A stretch of 64,000 bases of DNA. It comes from JABDQA01 sp963759125. GTDB taxonomy: Bacteria; Desulfobacterota; Desulfobulbia; Desulfobulbales; Desulfocapsaceae. The notes under the pieces are model-generated. The model was not told the DNA's origin. It was given only the letters and a program-made list of their open reading frames with translations, and made no database searches. This document shows positions 28,849 through 38,327 of the stretch, piece by piece. Location of the stretch: contig CAVWXN010000001.1 in assembly GCA_963759125.1 (NCBI GenBank), positions 248,001 through 312,000 on the forward strand, written 5' to 3'. The translations under genes and the position numbers were made by a program. Position 1 is the stretch's first letter, and every line of letters starts with the position of its first letter.

Positions 28849-28891
28849 TCCTGAATTAAAAAGAGCTATATCAATTACATGCCACAACAAA

Positions 28892-28917
28892 GGGGACACA
28901 ATACCTATTGTGTCCCC
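28892..28917 (+). repeat. REP-like palindrome, copy 5
   Basis: A 26-bp palindrome (arms GGGGACACAATA and TATTGTGTCCCC, centre CC) 43 bp from copy 4 and 22 bp from the fadE stop. Same family as 10294-10430. Confidence 0.85.
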
Positions 28918-28938
28918 ACTCCTTCAACACCTGTCATA

Positions 28939-30720
28939 TTAACAGAAAATATATTTTTCGTCTTCAGAAGCCGCCTCGGCCACCAGCCTCTTGGCCGCAA
29001 GCAGTCCGGTGGCGTCATATTTGGAGAATCTCCTGACTCCGGAGAGAATCATGGTCAGCGTGTCGCCTTCCTCGATATAGAAGGCCCCTTTTCGGGCGGC
29101 CGAACCAGCGGTTTCAGCGGCCCTGAAGGCGAATATCTTGATCGTTGCTTTCAACAGTTCCCGCCTCCGTTCGCTGTAAGAAGAAAGGACCTTTTCACCC
29201 CGCAGAACCGCACTTTCCAGGGCAAAAATCTGAATGGCGATATCGGCGGCCGCCATCAGAATTTCCTGTTCATCGGCAATCTTATCCATAAATTTCTGCA
29301 CACCGGTACCGGCAAGGATCAGAAACAGCGTCTTCAGGTTGGTAATCAATGCTTTTTCGGCAGCAAAGGGCAGGCTGTCATCAAGCTCCTCAAAACTTGG
29401 AGTCATCAGGGATTCGAAGGCCTTCATTGCCTCAGCCTGCAGCGGCAGCTCCCCCTTCATAGCCTTGCGCAGAATCATCCCCGGAATCAGCAGCCGATTG
29501 ATCTCGTTGGTACCTTCGAAAATTCGATTTATTCGCTCATCCCGGTAGTAACGCTCTGCCGGATAGTCACTTACAAACCCATAGCCGCCGTGGATCTGCA
29601 CCACTTCGTCGACGGTTCTGGCCAGCACTTCGCTGCAGAACACTTTGGAGATGCCACACTCTGCAGCGTAGTCCTCGATTCCCTTCTGATACTGCACGTA
29701 ATAGTCGTCGATTCCCTTTTCAATGGTGGCAAGCTTGTCGTCGAGCAGACCTGCCAACCGGTAGATAAGCGACTCGGCGGCGAAGATGTCGGCGGTGAGA
29801 TCAGCGATTTTTTCTTTGATGGCACCGAAGCTGCTGATTTTCTTTTTAAACTGGACGCGCTCATTGGCATATTTGATCCCGGTCTCCAGAGCCGCCTTAG
29901 CCGCACCGGTTACCGCCGCACCCAGCTTGAAGCGTCCGACGTTGAGAACATTGAAGGCGATCTTGTGGCCTTTGCCGATCTCCCCCAGGACGTTTTCCAC
30001 CGGTACCTTGCAGTTATCCAGGATCACCGGGGTGGTGGAAGAGCCCTTGATCCCCATTTTCTTTTCTTCGGGACCGACCGACAGGCCCTCAAAATCACGC
30101 TCGATGAGAAAGGCGGTAAAATGTTCCTTGTCGATTTTGGCAAAGACGGTGAACAATTGGGCGAAACCGCCGTTGGTGATGTATTGTTTGGTACCGTTCA
30201 GCTCATAATGGCTGCCGTCCTCTGAAAGCACGGCACTGGCCTGGGCCCCCAGGGCATCACTGCCGGAACCTGGCTCGGTCAAACAATAGGCGGAACACCA
30301 CTCGCCGGTAATGAGTCTCTCCAGGTATTTTTCCTTCTGCTCCTTTGTGCCATAGTAGATCAGCGGCAGTGTTCCAATTCCCGTATGAGCGGCATAGGCA
30401 ACGGAAAATGAGCCACTGACCGCAATCCGCTCGGCCACCAGCATCGAGGAGGCCTTGTCCAGATCCAGACCGCCATATTCCTCGGGTGCGTCCATCATCA
30501 GCAATCCGAGCTCACCGCATTTGCGCATACCTTCGACAACAATATCAAAATTCTGTTTGTCGATCTCTTCTATATGCGGCAGCAGTTCGTTGGTTACGAA
30601 TTGTTCGGTGGTATCACCAAATTGTCGCTGTTCGTCACTGAAGTCCTCGGGAGTAAAGACGTCTTCTGACAGGGAGTCGGCAATCAGGTACTCGCCCCCT
30701 TTGAGCAATGTATCAGCCAT
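28939..30720 (-). CDS. fadE: Acyl-CoA dehydrogenase, long form
   Basis: 593 residues: FAD-dependent first step of beta-oxidation. The dehydrogenase core covers residues 30-430 (AYCLTEPGSGSDALGAQASA, YITNGGFAQLFTVFAKID, RTVDEVVQIHGGYGFVSDYP, IFEGTNEINRLLIPGMILRK). A C-terminal helical extension of about 150 residues is typical of the FadE in Bacillus fadNAE operons and of human ACAD9/VLCAD. It is the last gene in fadD-fadN-fadA-fadE. Electrons would leave through ETF to the oxidoreductase at 12-14 kb. Confidence 0.9.
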   Translation of the reverse strand: MADTLLKGGEYLIADSLSEDVFTPEDFSDEQRQFGDTTEQFVTNELLPHIEEIDKQNFDIVVEGMRKCGELGLLMMDAPEEYGGLDLDKASSMLVAERIAVSGSFSVAYAAHTGIGTLPLIYYGTKEQKEKYLERLITGEWCSAYCLTEPGSGSDALGAQASAVLSEDGSHYELNGTKQYITNGGFAQLFTVFAKIDKEHFTAFLIERDFEGLSVGPEEKKMGIKGSSTTPVILDNCKVPVENVLGEIGKGHKIAFNVLNVGRFKLGAAVTGAAKAALETGIKYANERVQFKKKISSFGAIKEKIADLTADIFAAESLIYRLAGLLDDKLATIEKGIDDYYVQYQKGIEDYAAECGISKVFCSEVLARTVDEVVQIHGGYGFVSDYPAERYYRDERINRIFEGTNEINRLLIPGMILRKAMKGELPLQAEAMKAFESLMTPSFEELDDSLPFAAEKALITNLKTLFLILAGTGVQKFMDKIADEQEILMAAADIAIQIFALESAVLRGEKVLSSYSERRRELLKATIKIFAFRAAETAGSAARKGAFYIEEGDTLTMILSGVRRFSKYDATGLLAAKRLVAEAASEDEKYIFC

Positions 30721-30738
30721 GGTTCACCTCGTGTCCAT

Positions 30739-31917
30739 TTAGTTATTCAGTCGTTCAAATATGCCTGCCGCTCCCATGCCGCCACCAATACACATCGACA
30801 CCATGCCGTAGCGCAGCTCCCTGCGCCCCATCTCGTGCAGCAGGGTGGCGGTGAGCTTGGCTCCGGTGCAGCCGAGCGGATGTCCGAGGGCGATGGCCCC
30901 GCCGTTTACGTTGACAATATCCCGATTCAGTCCGAGATCCTTAATAACAGCCAGAGCCTGGGCGGCAAAGGCCTCATTCAGTTCTATCAGTTCAATCTGA
31001 TCGAGGCTCATCGAGGCCATTTCAAGTACCGCCGGGATGGCGGCAACAGGACCGATGCCCATGATCTCGGGCGGCACACCTCTTACTGCGTAGGCAACAA
31101 AACGGGCCATGGGATCGCTGGACAGTTTCTGCAAAAACTCTTCCGAGACCACCATTGAGACGGCAGCGCCATCGGTCATCTGTGATGAATTGCCCGCCGT
31201 CACCGGCCCACCCTGCTTGAATACGGGCCGCAGTCTGGCCAGTGTCTCAAGGGTCGTCGAGGGTCTGACGCCATCGTCAATATCGACAACTTCTGTCGTC
31301 TTGACGATCTTGCCGTCCACCAGAGCACTATGTTCGATCTCCACCGGAATGATCTCAGCGCTGAATCTGCCTGCCTGGATGGCAGCGGCCGCACGGCGAT
31401 GGCTTTCGACACCGAATTCATCCATCTCGACCCGGGTAACACCGTATTTTTCCGCCACCAGTTCGGCAGTTATCCCCATTGATGAATAGGCCTCCGGCCA
31501 GTCTGCGGTCAGGCTGGGGTTGGCACTGTATTTGAGACCGCCCAGAGGTACCGATGACATCGATTCCACCCCACCAGCTACGATACAATCCGCCAGACCG
31601 AGCATCACCCGCTCGGCCGCCAGGGAGATGCTCTGTAAACCCGAACAGCAGAACCTGTTGATCGTCTGGCCGGGAACCTCGGCTGGCAGTCCGGCCTTCA
31701 TGGCCGCCACCCGACCCACATTCATACCCTGCTCGGCTTCGGGAAAAGCACAGCCGAGATAGACGTCGTCAACCAGTTCAGGCGCAACTCCGGTACGCTC
31801 CACAAGCGCCTTTATCGCAACCGCAGCCAGATCATCAGGCCTCATGTCTTTGAATTTGCCTTTATTTGCTCGGCAGCCCGGGGTTCGGTAACTGGCCAGA
31901 ATATAGGCTGTTTTCAT
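30739..31917 (-). CDS. fadA: Acetyl-CoA C-acyltransferase (3-ketoacyl-CoA thiolase)
   Basis: 392 residues. Nucleophile Cys in INRFCCSGLQSISLAAERV, His in GGAIALGHPLGCTGA and Cys in SMCIGGGMGAAGIFE. Cleaves 3-ketoacyl-CoA to acetyl-CoA and a shortened acyl-CoA. It sits 33 bp after fadN and 18 bp before fadE on the minus strand, matching the order of the Bacillus fadNAE operon. Confidence 0.92.
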   Translation of the reverse strand: MKTAYILASYRTPGCRANKGKFKDMRPDDLAAVAIKALVERTGVAPELVDDVYLGCAFPEAEQGMNVGRVAAMKAGLPAEVPGQTINRFCCSGLQSISLAAERVMLGLADCIVAGGVESMSSVPLGGLKYSANPSLTADWPEAYSSMGITAELVAEKYGVTRVEMDEFGVESHRRAAAAIQAGRFSAEIIPVEIEHSALVDGKIVKTTEVVDIDDGVRPSTTLETLARLRPVFKQGGPVTAGNSSQMTDGAAVSMVVSEEFLQKLSSDPMARFVAYAVRGVPPEIMGIGPVAAIPAVLEMASMSLDQIELIELNEAFAAQALAVIKDLGLNRDIVNVNGGAIALGHPLGCTGAKLTATLLHEMGRRELRYGMVSMCIGGGMGAAGIFERLNN

Positions 31918-31950
31918 CTTCTACCTCATTGTTGATCTTTATGGCGTTTA

Positions 31951-34338
31951 TCAGTTTCTCAACGGTTTTCCGGTTTTGAGCATGTGCTGGATCCGCTGGG
32001 CCGTCTGTTTATTGGTGCAGAGCTTGAGGAAGTTCTCTCGTTCCAGGCGCAGTAGATACTCCTCGCTGATCAAGGTGCCGGGATTGACATCTCCGCCGCA
32101 AATGACATCGGCGATGACGCCCCCCATCTCTTCCTCATATTCGGTGATGTGATCGCCCATCTTCATATTCCACAACTGTGTCTTGATACTGGCGGCGATG
32201 CCGCGGCCCGGAGCGGCGATATCGGTTCTGAGTTTCGGCGGCCTGTAGTTGACAGCCAAGGCCAGCACCTGCTGTTTGGCGTCACCGATCAGCCGATCCA
32301 GGTTCATGGTGATGCAGTCTCCCTGGCGCAGGTAACCCATGTCGCTGAGCTCGGCTGCTCCCATTGATACCTGGGCTGTGGCAATCTGTTTGAAGTTTTT
32401 AAAGATGAACGGTTGCACATCGGTATCGAAACGGCTGGCCAGATCCACCGCCCGGATACACATTTCCTTGGTGCCGCCGCCGGCCGGCAGCAGACCGACG
32501 CCTATTTCAACCAGCCCCATATAAGTTTCCGCATAAGCGTTGATCCTGTCGGCATGCAGCGAGTACTCGCAACCGCCGCCCAGGGCCATGTTGAACGGTG
32601 CCGCCACCACCGGTACCTTGGCGTACTTGATCGCCATGGTCGCTTTCTGGAAAGCCCTCACCACCATGTCGATATCTTCCAGGGCGCCTTCGGCCAAAGC
32701 GACGGCTAGCAGCATGAGGTTGGCTCCAACCGAGAAATTGGCACCGTGATTGCCAATCACCAATCCAACCCCTTCCTCCTCGGCCCGACGTATCGCTTTG
32801 TGTGTCATGGCCAGGATATCCGAGCTGATGGCATTCATCTTGGAATGAAATTCAAAGCAGAAAACCCCGTCTCCCAGATCGACCACCGATGAGTTAGCGT
32901 TTTTCTCGAGCACCCTGTTGCCCCGCTTGAGTATCTGCAGATCGATCTCTCCTGGGGGAAGGCTCAGGGGCTTGTAGGATTTTGATGAAATGTCATAGAA
33001 CTCTTTGCCATGCTGCTCGGAGAATCGATAAAACCGCTCGATTTCCTTCAGTGATGCAGGGACCTTCACCCCGTCTTTCTCGGCTCTCTTGACGAAGTTT
33101 TCGACACCAATGGCGTCAAGCATTTCAAAAGGTCCCAGTTCCCAGTTGAATCCCCAGCGCATACCATTGTCGATGTTGACGATGTCGTCAGCGATTTCGG
33201 GGATCCGGTTGAAGGTATAGATCAGCGAATCGCGCAGAGTCTTCCAGGCGTATTCGGCACCCCGGTCGACACCGCCAAGCATGGTCTTGAGGCGCTGGCC
33301 GGGATCATCCACCTGTTTAACCATCTGTACGGAGGCGAACCCGGGTTTTTCCAGCGGCTGGTAATCACCGTTGGCGTAGTCGTAGTAGTAGATCTGCCGC
33401 TTGCCGTCCACCATCTCCTTTTTGTAGAACCCTTGGCCGGCCTTATTTCCCAGTTTACCCTCCGCGATCATCGTGGCCATGAACTCGGGCAGTTTGAATA
33501 CTTCCCGCTCTTCATCGTCCGGGGCACTGTCATAGGAGTTGGTTCCCACATGAGCCAGCACATCAAGCCCAACCAGGTCGGCTGTTCTGAAGGCCGCGCT
33601 CTTCGGCCTGGCCGTGGCCGGCCCGGCTACCGAATCGACCTCCTCCACCGTCATCTTCATATCCACCATATGCTGGATACCTTTATAGATTGCATAGACA
33701 CCGATACGATTGGCAATGAAGTTGGCCGTATCCTTGGCGTAGACCACCCCTTTGCCGAGCCGCCGGGAAAGAAACTCTGCCATATCACTCACCACCCGGG
33801 GATCGGCCTCTGCGCAGGCGATGATTTCCATGAGCCGCATATAACGCGGTGGATTGAAAAAATGGGTCACCAGAAATCTCTTCTGCAACTCCGGCGGCAG
33901 GGTCTTGGCCATTTCGTTGACCGAAAGACCGCTGGTATTGGAGCTTAGCACCGCCTGGGGATGCAGATGCGGGATGACTTTTTCAAAAAGTCCCCGCTTT
34001 ATATCCAGGTTTTCGACCACTACTTCGATTACCCACTCACACGCTGTCAAACCACCGAGATCATCATCGAAGTTGCCCACCTCGATACGGTTGATATAAC
34101 TTTTCAGGTAGAGCGGTGCGGGTTTCATCTTCAACAACCCCTGACGGCCGGTTTCGGCGATGCGGTTGCGCACTTCCAGGCTGTCAAGGGTCAGGCCCCG
34201 CTTCTGTTCCCCGTCGGTTAATTCACGGGGTACGATATCGAGCATCAGGACATCGAGTCCGGCGTTGGCCAGGTGAGCGGCGATGGTCGCCCCCATCACT
34301 CCGGCACCCAGTACAGCTACACGATTGATCTGCATCAT
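31951..34338 (-). CDS. fadN: 3-hydroxyacyl-CoA dehydrogenase / enoyl-CoA hydratase fusion (FadN type)
   Basis: 795 residues, both middle steps of beta-oxidation. The dehydrogenase is N-terminal (RVAVLGAGVMGATIAAHLAN, the NAD site; SSNTSGLSVNEMA; VTHFFNPPRYMRLMEII), the reverse of E. coli FadB. The hydratase/isomerase is C-terminal (AVALAEGALEDIDMV; NMALGGGCEYSLHADR; VEIGVGLLPAGGGTKEM). This order and length mark the FadN group. It overlaps the fadD stop by 4 bp, so translation is coupled. Confidence 0.92.
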   Translation of the reverse strand: MMQINRVAVLGAGVMGATIAAHLANAGLDVLMLDIVPRELTDGEQKRGLTLDSLEVRNRIAETGRQGLLKMKPAPLYLKSYINRIEVGNFDDDLGGLTACEWVIEVVVENLDIKRGLFEKVIPHLHPQAVLSSNTSGLSVNEMAKTLPPELQKRFLVTHFFNPPRYMRLMEIIACAEADPRVVSDMAEFLSRRLGKGVVYAKDTANFIANRIGVYAIYKGIQHMVDMKMTVEEVDSVAGPATARPKSAAFRTADLVGLDVLAHVGTNSYDSAPDDEEREVFKLPEFMATMIAEGKLGNKAGQGFYKKEMVDGKRQIYYYDYANGDYQPLEKPGFASVQMVKQVDDPGQRLKTMLGGVDRGAEYAWKTLRDSLIYTFNRIPEIADDIVNIDNGMRWGFNWELGPFEMLDAIGVENFVKRAEKDGVKVPASLKEIERFYRFSEQHGKEFYDISSKSYKPLSLPPGEIDLQILKRGNRVLEKNANSSVVDLGDGVFCFEFHSKMNAISSDILAMTHKAIRRAEEEGVGLVIGNHGANFSVGANLMLLAVALAEGALEDIDMVVRAFQKATMAIKYAKVPVVAAPFNMALGGGCEYSLHADRINAYAETYMGLVEIGVGLLPAGGGTKEMCIRAVDLASRFDTDVQPFIFKNFKQIATAQVSMGAAELSDMGYLRQGDCITMNLDRLIGDAKQQVLALAVNYRPPKLRTDIAAPGRGIAASIKTQLWNMKMGDHITEYEEEMGGVIADVICGGDVNPGTLISEEYLLRLERENFLKLCTNKQTAQRIQHMLKTGKPLRN

Positions 34339-36191
34339 TGTTCCTCTCCAACGACCGCTTTGTTTTTAAAGACCAGACCGTTTTCTTTGCTCATATACAT
34401 CTCATCAACGATGGCCTTGTACTTGTTATAGATTTCCTTGCGCTTCAATTTCAGGGTCGGCGTCAGTTCTCCGCCGCTGATGGAAAAATCATCCGGCACC
34501 AGGGCGAAATACTTGATGGTCGAATAGGATGGCAGCGCACGGTTGAGTTCATCGATCCGGTCATCGTAGAGTTTGGTGATCCGGCTGTTTTTCACCAGCT
34601 CGTACACATCGATATAGTCAATCTGGTGGGCGCGGCTGTAATCGATAAGCCGTTCGATATTGGGCGTCAGCAGCGCCGTCAGGTAAGGCTTGCGGTCACC
34701 GAAAACGATGGCCTGGGAAATAAACTTGTCGAGTTTGAGCTCGTTCTCGATGGGCTGCGGAGCGATGTTCTTACCGCCGGCGGTGACGATGATCTCCTTT
34801 TTACGGTCGACGATATAGACAAAACCCTCATCATCGATATGGGCGATGTCGCCGGTCTTGAACCAGCCGTCTTCGAATACCTCTTCGGTCGCCTTTTCAT
34901 TTTTAAAATAGCTTTTCATGACCTGGGGGCCCTTGACCAGCAGCTCTCCATCTTCAGCTAATTTAAGTTCTGTTTTCTCAACCTTCTTGCCTACCGCGTC
35001 GAATCGTACCTGATCATGACTGGTCGCGGTTACCACCGGACTTGTTTCAGTCAGCCCGTAGCCGTTATAGACCGGGATACCGATGGCCCACATGAATTCG
35101 TTGATGGTTTTATCCAGCGGCGCCCCTCCGCAAACCATGCCGCGCAACCGTCCGCCGAATCGTTTTCTGATTTTTCGGAAGACCAGCCGGTCGAACAACT
35201 GGTATTTGAGGCCCAGCAATCCTACCGGTTTTTTATCGATATATTTTGTATTTACGTATTCACGTCCGACCTTGACCGCCTGGTGGAACAGTGCCTTGCG
35301 CAGCGAACTCATCTGGTGAACGCTCTCGTGAATACGGCTGTATACCTTCTCGAACAATCTCGGGACACTGATCATAAAGGTAGGTTTGATTTCGTCCATG
35401 TTCTCGACGACCTTCTTGACGTCCTCGGCAAAGGCGAGATGTTTGCCGGTCATCAGGCAGGCGTAGTAGCCGCACGTTCGCTCAAGAATGTGGCTCAGGG
35501 GCAGAAAACTCAGAAAGGTTTCATCTTTTATCCAGCCGCCCACCTGGCGGAGTCCCTGGGTCACATTGCAGATGATGTTGTACTGGGTCAGGATAACCCC
35601 TTTGGGTCGTCCGGTGGTCCCCGATGTATAGATGAGGGTGAGGATATCGTCGTGGCCGATCTGATCGATCTTGTCTTCGATCAGGTCTTTCTCCCCCTGG
35701 GTTACCGGAGTCGACACTTCGGACAACTGATACTGGGTGTAGACTGGAAAGGAGCGGTCACCCATGAAGCGTTCATAGGAGATGACCAGCTCGACACTAG
35801 GAATCTGGTCCTTCACCTCGAGCAGCTTCTCATACTGGCCCTTGGTCGAGACAAAGACGATTTTGGCTTCGCAATGATTGAGAATAAAGGCGGCCTGCTC
35901 CCCCGTGTTGGTCGCATAGATGGGCACGGTAATCCCGCCGCCGGCTTGGATACCAAAATCCGAGATTGCCCAGCCAAGCCGGTTTTCCGAGAAGATCGCG
36001 ACCTTGTCTCCTGGCTTCATGCCGGCCTTGCACAATCCCCGGGCGAGTTGCAGCACCCTGGTATAGAACTCTTCATAGGTCAGGGAGAGAAAGATACCGC
36101 TTTTTTTATAACTTATGGCGGTATTGTCGCGGTAGCGAGTGGCGTTGTCCTTGAGGACGGCTGGGATCGATTGATAGGATAGAAAGTCCAT
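34335..36191 (-). CDS. fadD: Long-chain acyl-CoA synthetase
   Basis: 618 residues, AMP-forming ligase that activates fatty acids. Motifs: AMP/P-loop LIYTSGTTGRPKGVILTQYN, YNGYGLTETSPVVTATS, WFKTGDIAHIDDEGFVYIVD, RKKEIIVTAGGKNIAPQPIE. It resembles the long-chain FAA1/FadD15-like branch (about 600 residues). First gene of the operon; the promoter and operator-like site are at 36264-36292, about 75 bp upstream. Confidence 0.9.
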   Translation of the reverse strand: MDFLSYQSIPAVLKDNATRYRDNTAISYKKSGIFLSLTYEEFYTRVLQLARGLCKAGMKPGDKVAIFSENRLGWAISDFGIQAGGGITVPIYATNTGEQAAFILNHCEAKIVFVSTKGQYEKLLEVKDQIPSVELVISYERFMGDRSFPVYTQYQLSEVSTPVTQGEKDLIEDKIDQIGHDDILTLIYTSGTTGRPKGVILTQYNIICNVTQGLRQVGGWIKDETFLSFLPLSHILERTCGYYACLMTGKHLAFAEDVKKVVENMDEIKPTFMISVPRLFEKVYSRIHESVHQMSSLRKALFHQAVKVGREYVNTKYIDKKPVGLLGLKYQLFDRLVFRKIRKRFGGRLRGMVCGGAPLDKTINEFMWAIGIPVYNGYGLTETSPVVTATSHDQVRFDAVGKKVEKTELKLAEDGELLVKGPQVMKSYFKNEKATEEVFEDGWFKTGDIAHIDDEGFVYIVDRKKEIIVTAGGKNIAPQPIENELKLDKFISQAIVFGDRKPYLTALLTPNIERLIDYSRAHQIDYIDVYELVKNSRITKLYDDRIDELNRALPSYSTIKYFALVPDDFSISGGELTPTLKLKRKEIYNKYKAIVDEMYMSKENGLVFKNKAVVGEEQ

Positions 36192-36263
36192 GGCGCCTCC
36201 TGTGAAAGTGCTTTACTCACGGCTCGGTCCCTCGTTTCGATTATATCACAAATGTACGGTTCC

Positions 36264-36292
36264 TGTATACCTAACCTTTACGTTTAAGTCAA
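36264..36292 (-). promoter_or_regulatory. fadD operon promoter with embedded operator-like site
   Basis: On the minus strand: TTGACT, 17 nt, TATACA. The -35 and spacer hold TTTACGTTTAAGTCAA (plus strand, 36277-36292), close to the sites at 14140 and 14265. Same design as the promoter at 14127-14155. Confidence 0.7.
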
Positions 36293-36467
36293 CTAACAAA
36301 ATAATATTTTTCCCCGGCAAGTTAACCTTTTCCAGTCTTTAACAAAAAAACAACAAAATCAATATATAATGTAAACTCAGGTGATTAAGCAGCAACCGCA
36401 GGGTTCTCACATTGTGGTATTTGGGGAAACATGGCAATGATACGATGAGTGCCCCACAGTAGTTAAT

Positions 36468-36484
36468 CTTTACGTAAAGAAAAG
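36468..36484 (-). promoter_or_regulatory. Second operator-like palindrome upstream of fadD
   Basis: Contains the perfect 12-bp palindrome CTTTACGTAAAG (36468-36479), with the TTTACGT core seen in the other sites. It lies about 175 bp upstream of the fadD promoter and 10 bp after the end of the 36494-36856 gene. The remaining bases of 36192-36493 are AT-rich and show no gene. Confidence 0.5.
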
Positions 36485-36493
36485 ATCAAGCTC

Positions 36494-36856
36494 CTATTTT
36501 CTTAGGAGGGGATTACAATTTTTTATGGTCACTTTGCCCTGCAGCAGATTGCCTTTGGAATATTCACTGAACACACAATTGTTGGTCATGGGGTCATAGT
36601 TCTCTACCCACAGGTTATCGTCCTTCCAGGTTGCGGTGATATGCTGGTAACCGTCCGGCACGGTTATGGTCATCACCCCGCCATAACGTTTGACAAACAT
36701 CTGTTCCAACCAGAAATAATAAGTGGTCCAGCCGGTTAAAACGAGCAGAGCAGAGACCACAATTGCGGCCTTCCATTTTTCTGCCTTGGCACCAAGACCG
36801 TAAAGTGCGGCTGCTACCAGCAGGGAAACTGCGAACCAGTAAAAATAGGTTATCAT
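36494..36856 (-). CDS. Small membrane-anchored hypothetical protein
   Basis: About 120 residues with two N-terminal membrane helices (YFYWFAVSLLVAAALYGLG; AAIVVSALLVLTGWTTYYFW) and a soluble C-terminal part (VMTITVPDGYQHITATWKDD, NNCVFSEYSKGNLLQGKVTI) containing two Cys. Start ATG 36856 is chosen because GGAGGT lies 8 nt upstream; the frame continues to 36940 without a ribosome site. I do not recognise the family. Confidence 0.65.
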   Translation of the reverse strand: MITYFYWFAVSLLVAAALYGLGAKAEKWKAAIVVSALLVLTGWTTYYFWLEQMFVKRYGGVMTITVPDGYQHITATWKDDNLWVENYDPMTNNCVFSEYSKGNLLQGKVTIKNCNPLLRK

Positions 36857-37104
36857 ATAAAGTACCTCCGTTGAAATTTCAGCAGGCATCTTCCTGTTTA
36901 CATCTCTATGAGTTCCTTGCAAATCAGTACTTTGCTTCAATGGCTGAACCGTGTGCTGAAATTTTACCGTACCCCCGGCGTCCGGGAAAAAAATCTACAG
37001 CGCGCCCATGAAAGATTGAACGAAAAGAAAGATTTTTCAAGGTACTCGTAAATAGTAGATCCATCAAGGCCGATTGCAATATCAGCAAGGTTCGTGTTTA
37101 ATGG

Positions 37105-38295
37105 ATGGAAATAATCGGACCTGATAACTCAGCCCCCACAAAAGCCATGACCGAGCAGACTTTTATGAAAGACTACAGAACCGGGGTAGTATTCGGAGGT
37201 TCAGGGCTCATCGGGGGCACGGTCGTTAATTTCTACAAGATGCGCCGGCCGGGTGTCGTCGACATGCTTGCCCCGAGCAGTAAGAAAGTGTCTATGAAGA
37301 ACTGCCAGGACATCCGCAACTATCTGCTCAGCATCAAGCCTGATTTTGTCATCAACGCGGCAATCGCCAATATCAACGCCGATCCCCAACTCTCTTTTGA
37401 AGTCAATTACGTGGGTGCTGTTAACGTTGCCAGGGCGGCCGCTTCGCTGAAGATTCCTTACTTCTTTTTCAGTTCCGCCGCAGCACTGCCCCAGGGAGAA
37501 ATGTTGCGCGAGACAGATACCCTGCCGCTGACTGCCAAGCTGAGCAACTACGCCAAATCGAAACTGATGGCCGAGGAAACCCTGAAATACATGGCGGCCA
37601 AAGAGGGGCTGGACTATACCTGCATCAGGCTGTCCATCGTCTATGGGAACCACGACCACAAGATCCAGGGATTTCATCGCCTGCTGTTCTCCATCGCCGA
37701 CGAATCGATGCCCTTTTTATTCACCAAAAAAGGCGTCATGCACTCCTACAGCAACTCCAGAAAGATCCCTTATCTGATTCACCATATGCTCGACCACCGG
37801 GAGGAATTCGGCTGCCAGACCTATCATTTCGTTGACCCGGAGCCGGCGGAACTGGCTGATTTGATCATGACCATCAAATCCCACCTGCAACTGAAGAGCC
37901 CCCGGAATATCTATGTCCCCTACTCGGTCGCCCGAACCGGCAAGAAGTCCGTTCAGGTTATCCTGCGGCTGCTCACCAAGATCGGTCTGAAAGCGACCCT
38001 GCCTCCTGAATTGATGTTTCTCGGCGCCTTCTACCGCACCCAGACACTCTCCTGCGAGAAACTGGAAAAATCAAGCTTCGTGGATCCGATGCCCGAGGAA
38101 ACAGTTTATTCCAGGCTGCCGGAAATGATCATCTACTACCTGAACCGCTGGACCCACCAGAACATGATTACCACCTTCGACGAAAAGGTCGAATTCGACA
38201 GCCAGATTCATGAGGATTTCAAGCACAACCCCATGGATCTGCTCAAGAGCATCCACCGGGATGCCACCGCACCATTCGATCCTGATATACCCTGA
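37105..38295 (+). CDS. NAD-dependent epimerase/dehydratase-like SDR
   Basis: 396 residues. Extended short-chain dehydrogenase: nucleotide site GVVFGGSGLIGGTVVNFYK, VINAAIANINADP, FFFSSAAALPQGEML, catalytic YAKSK (SNYAKSKLMAEETLKYM). The C-terminal 130 residues (ELMFLGAFYRTQTLSCEKLE onward) match no sugar epimerase domain I know. The likely role is modification of a nucleotide sugar or polyketide-like lipid. Start is uncertain: ATG 37105 has no clear ribosome site, and ATG at 37147 or 37165 is also possible. Confidence 0.7.
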   Translation: MEIIGPDNSAPTKAMTEQTFMKDYRTGVVFGGSGLIGGTVVNFYKMRRPGVVDMLAPSSKKVSMKNCQDIRNYLLSIKPDFVINAAIANINADPQLSFEVNYVGAVNVARAAASLKIPYFFFSSAAALPQGEMLRETDTLPLTAKLSNYAKSKLMAEETLKYMAAKEGLDYTCIRLSIVYGNHDHKIQGFHRLLFSIADESMPFLFTKKGVMHSYSNSRKIPYLIHHMLDHREEFGCQTYHFVDPEPAELADLIMTIKSHLQLKSPRNIYVPYSVARTGKKSVQVILRLLTKIGLKATLPPELMFLGAFYRTQTLSCEKLEKSSFVDPMPEETVYSRLPEMIIYYLNRWTHQNMITTFDEKVEFDSQIHEDFKHNPMDLLKSIHRDATAPFDPDIP

Positions 38296-38327
38296 TACGC
38301 AAAAGAAAAAGCAGCGGGAGACGGACG

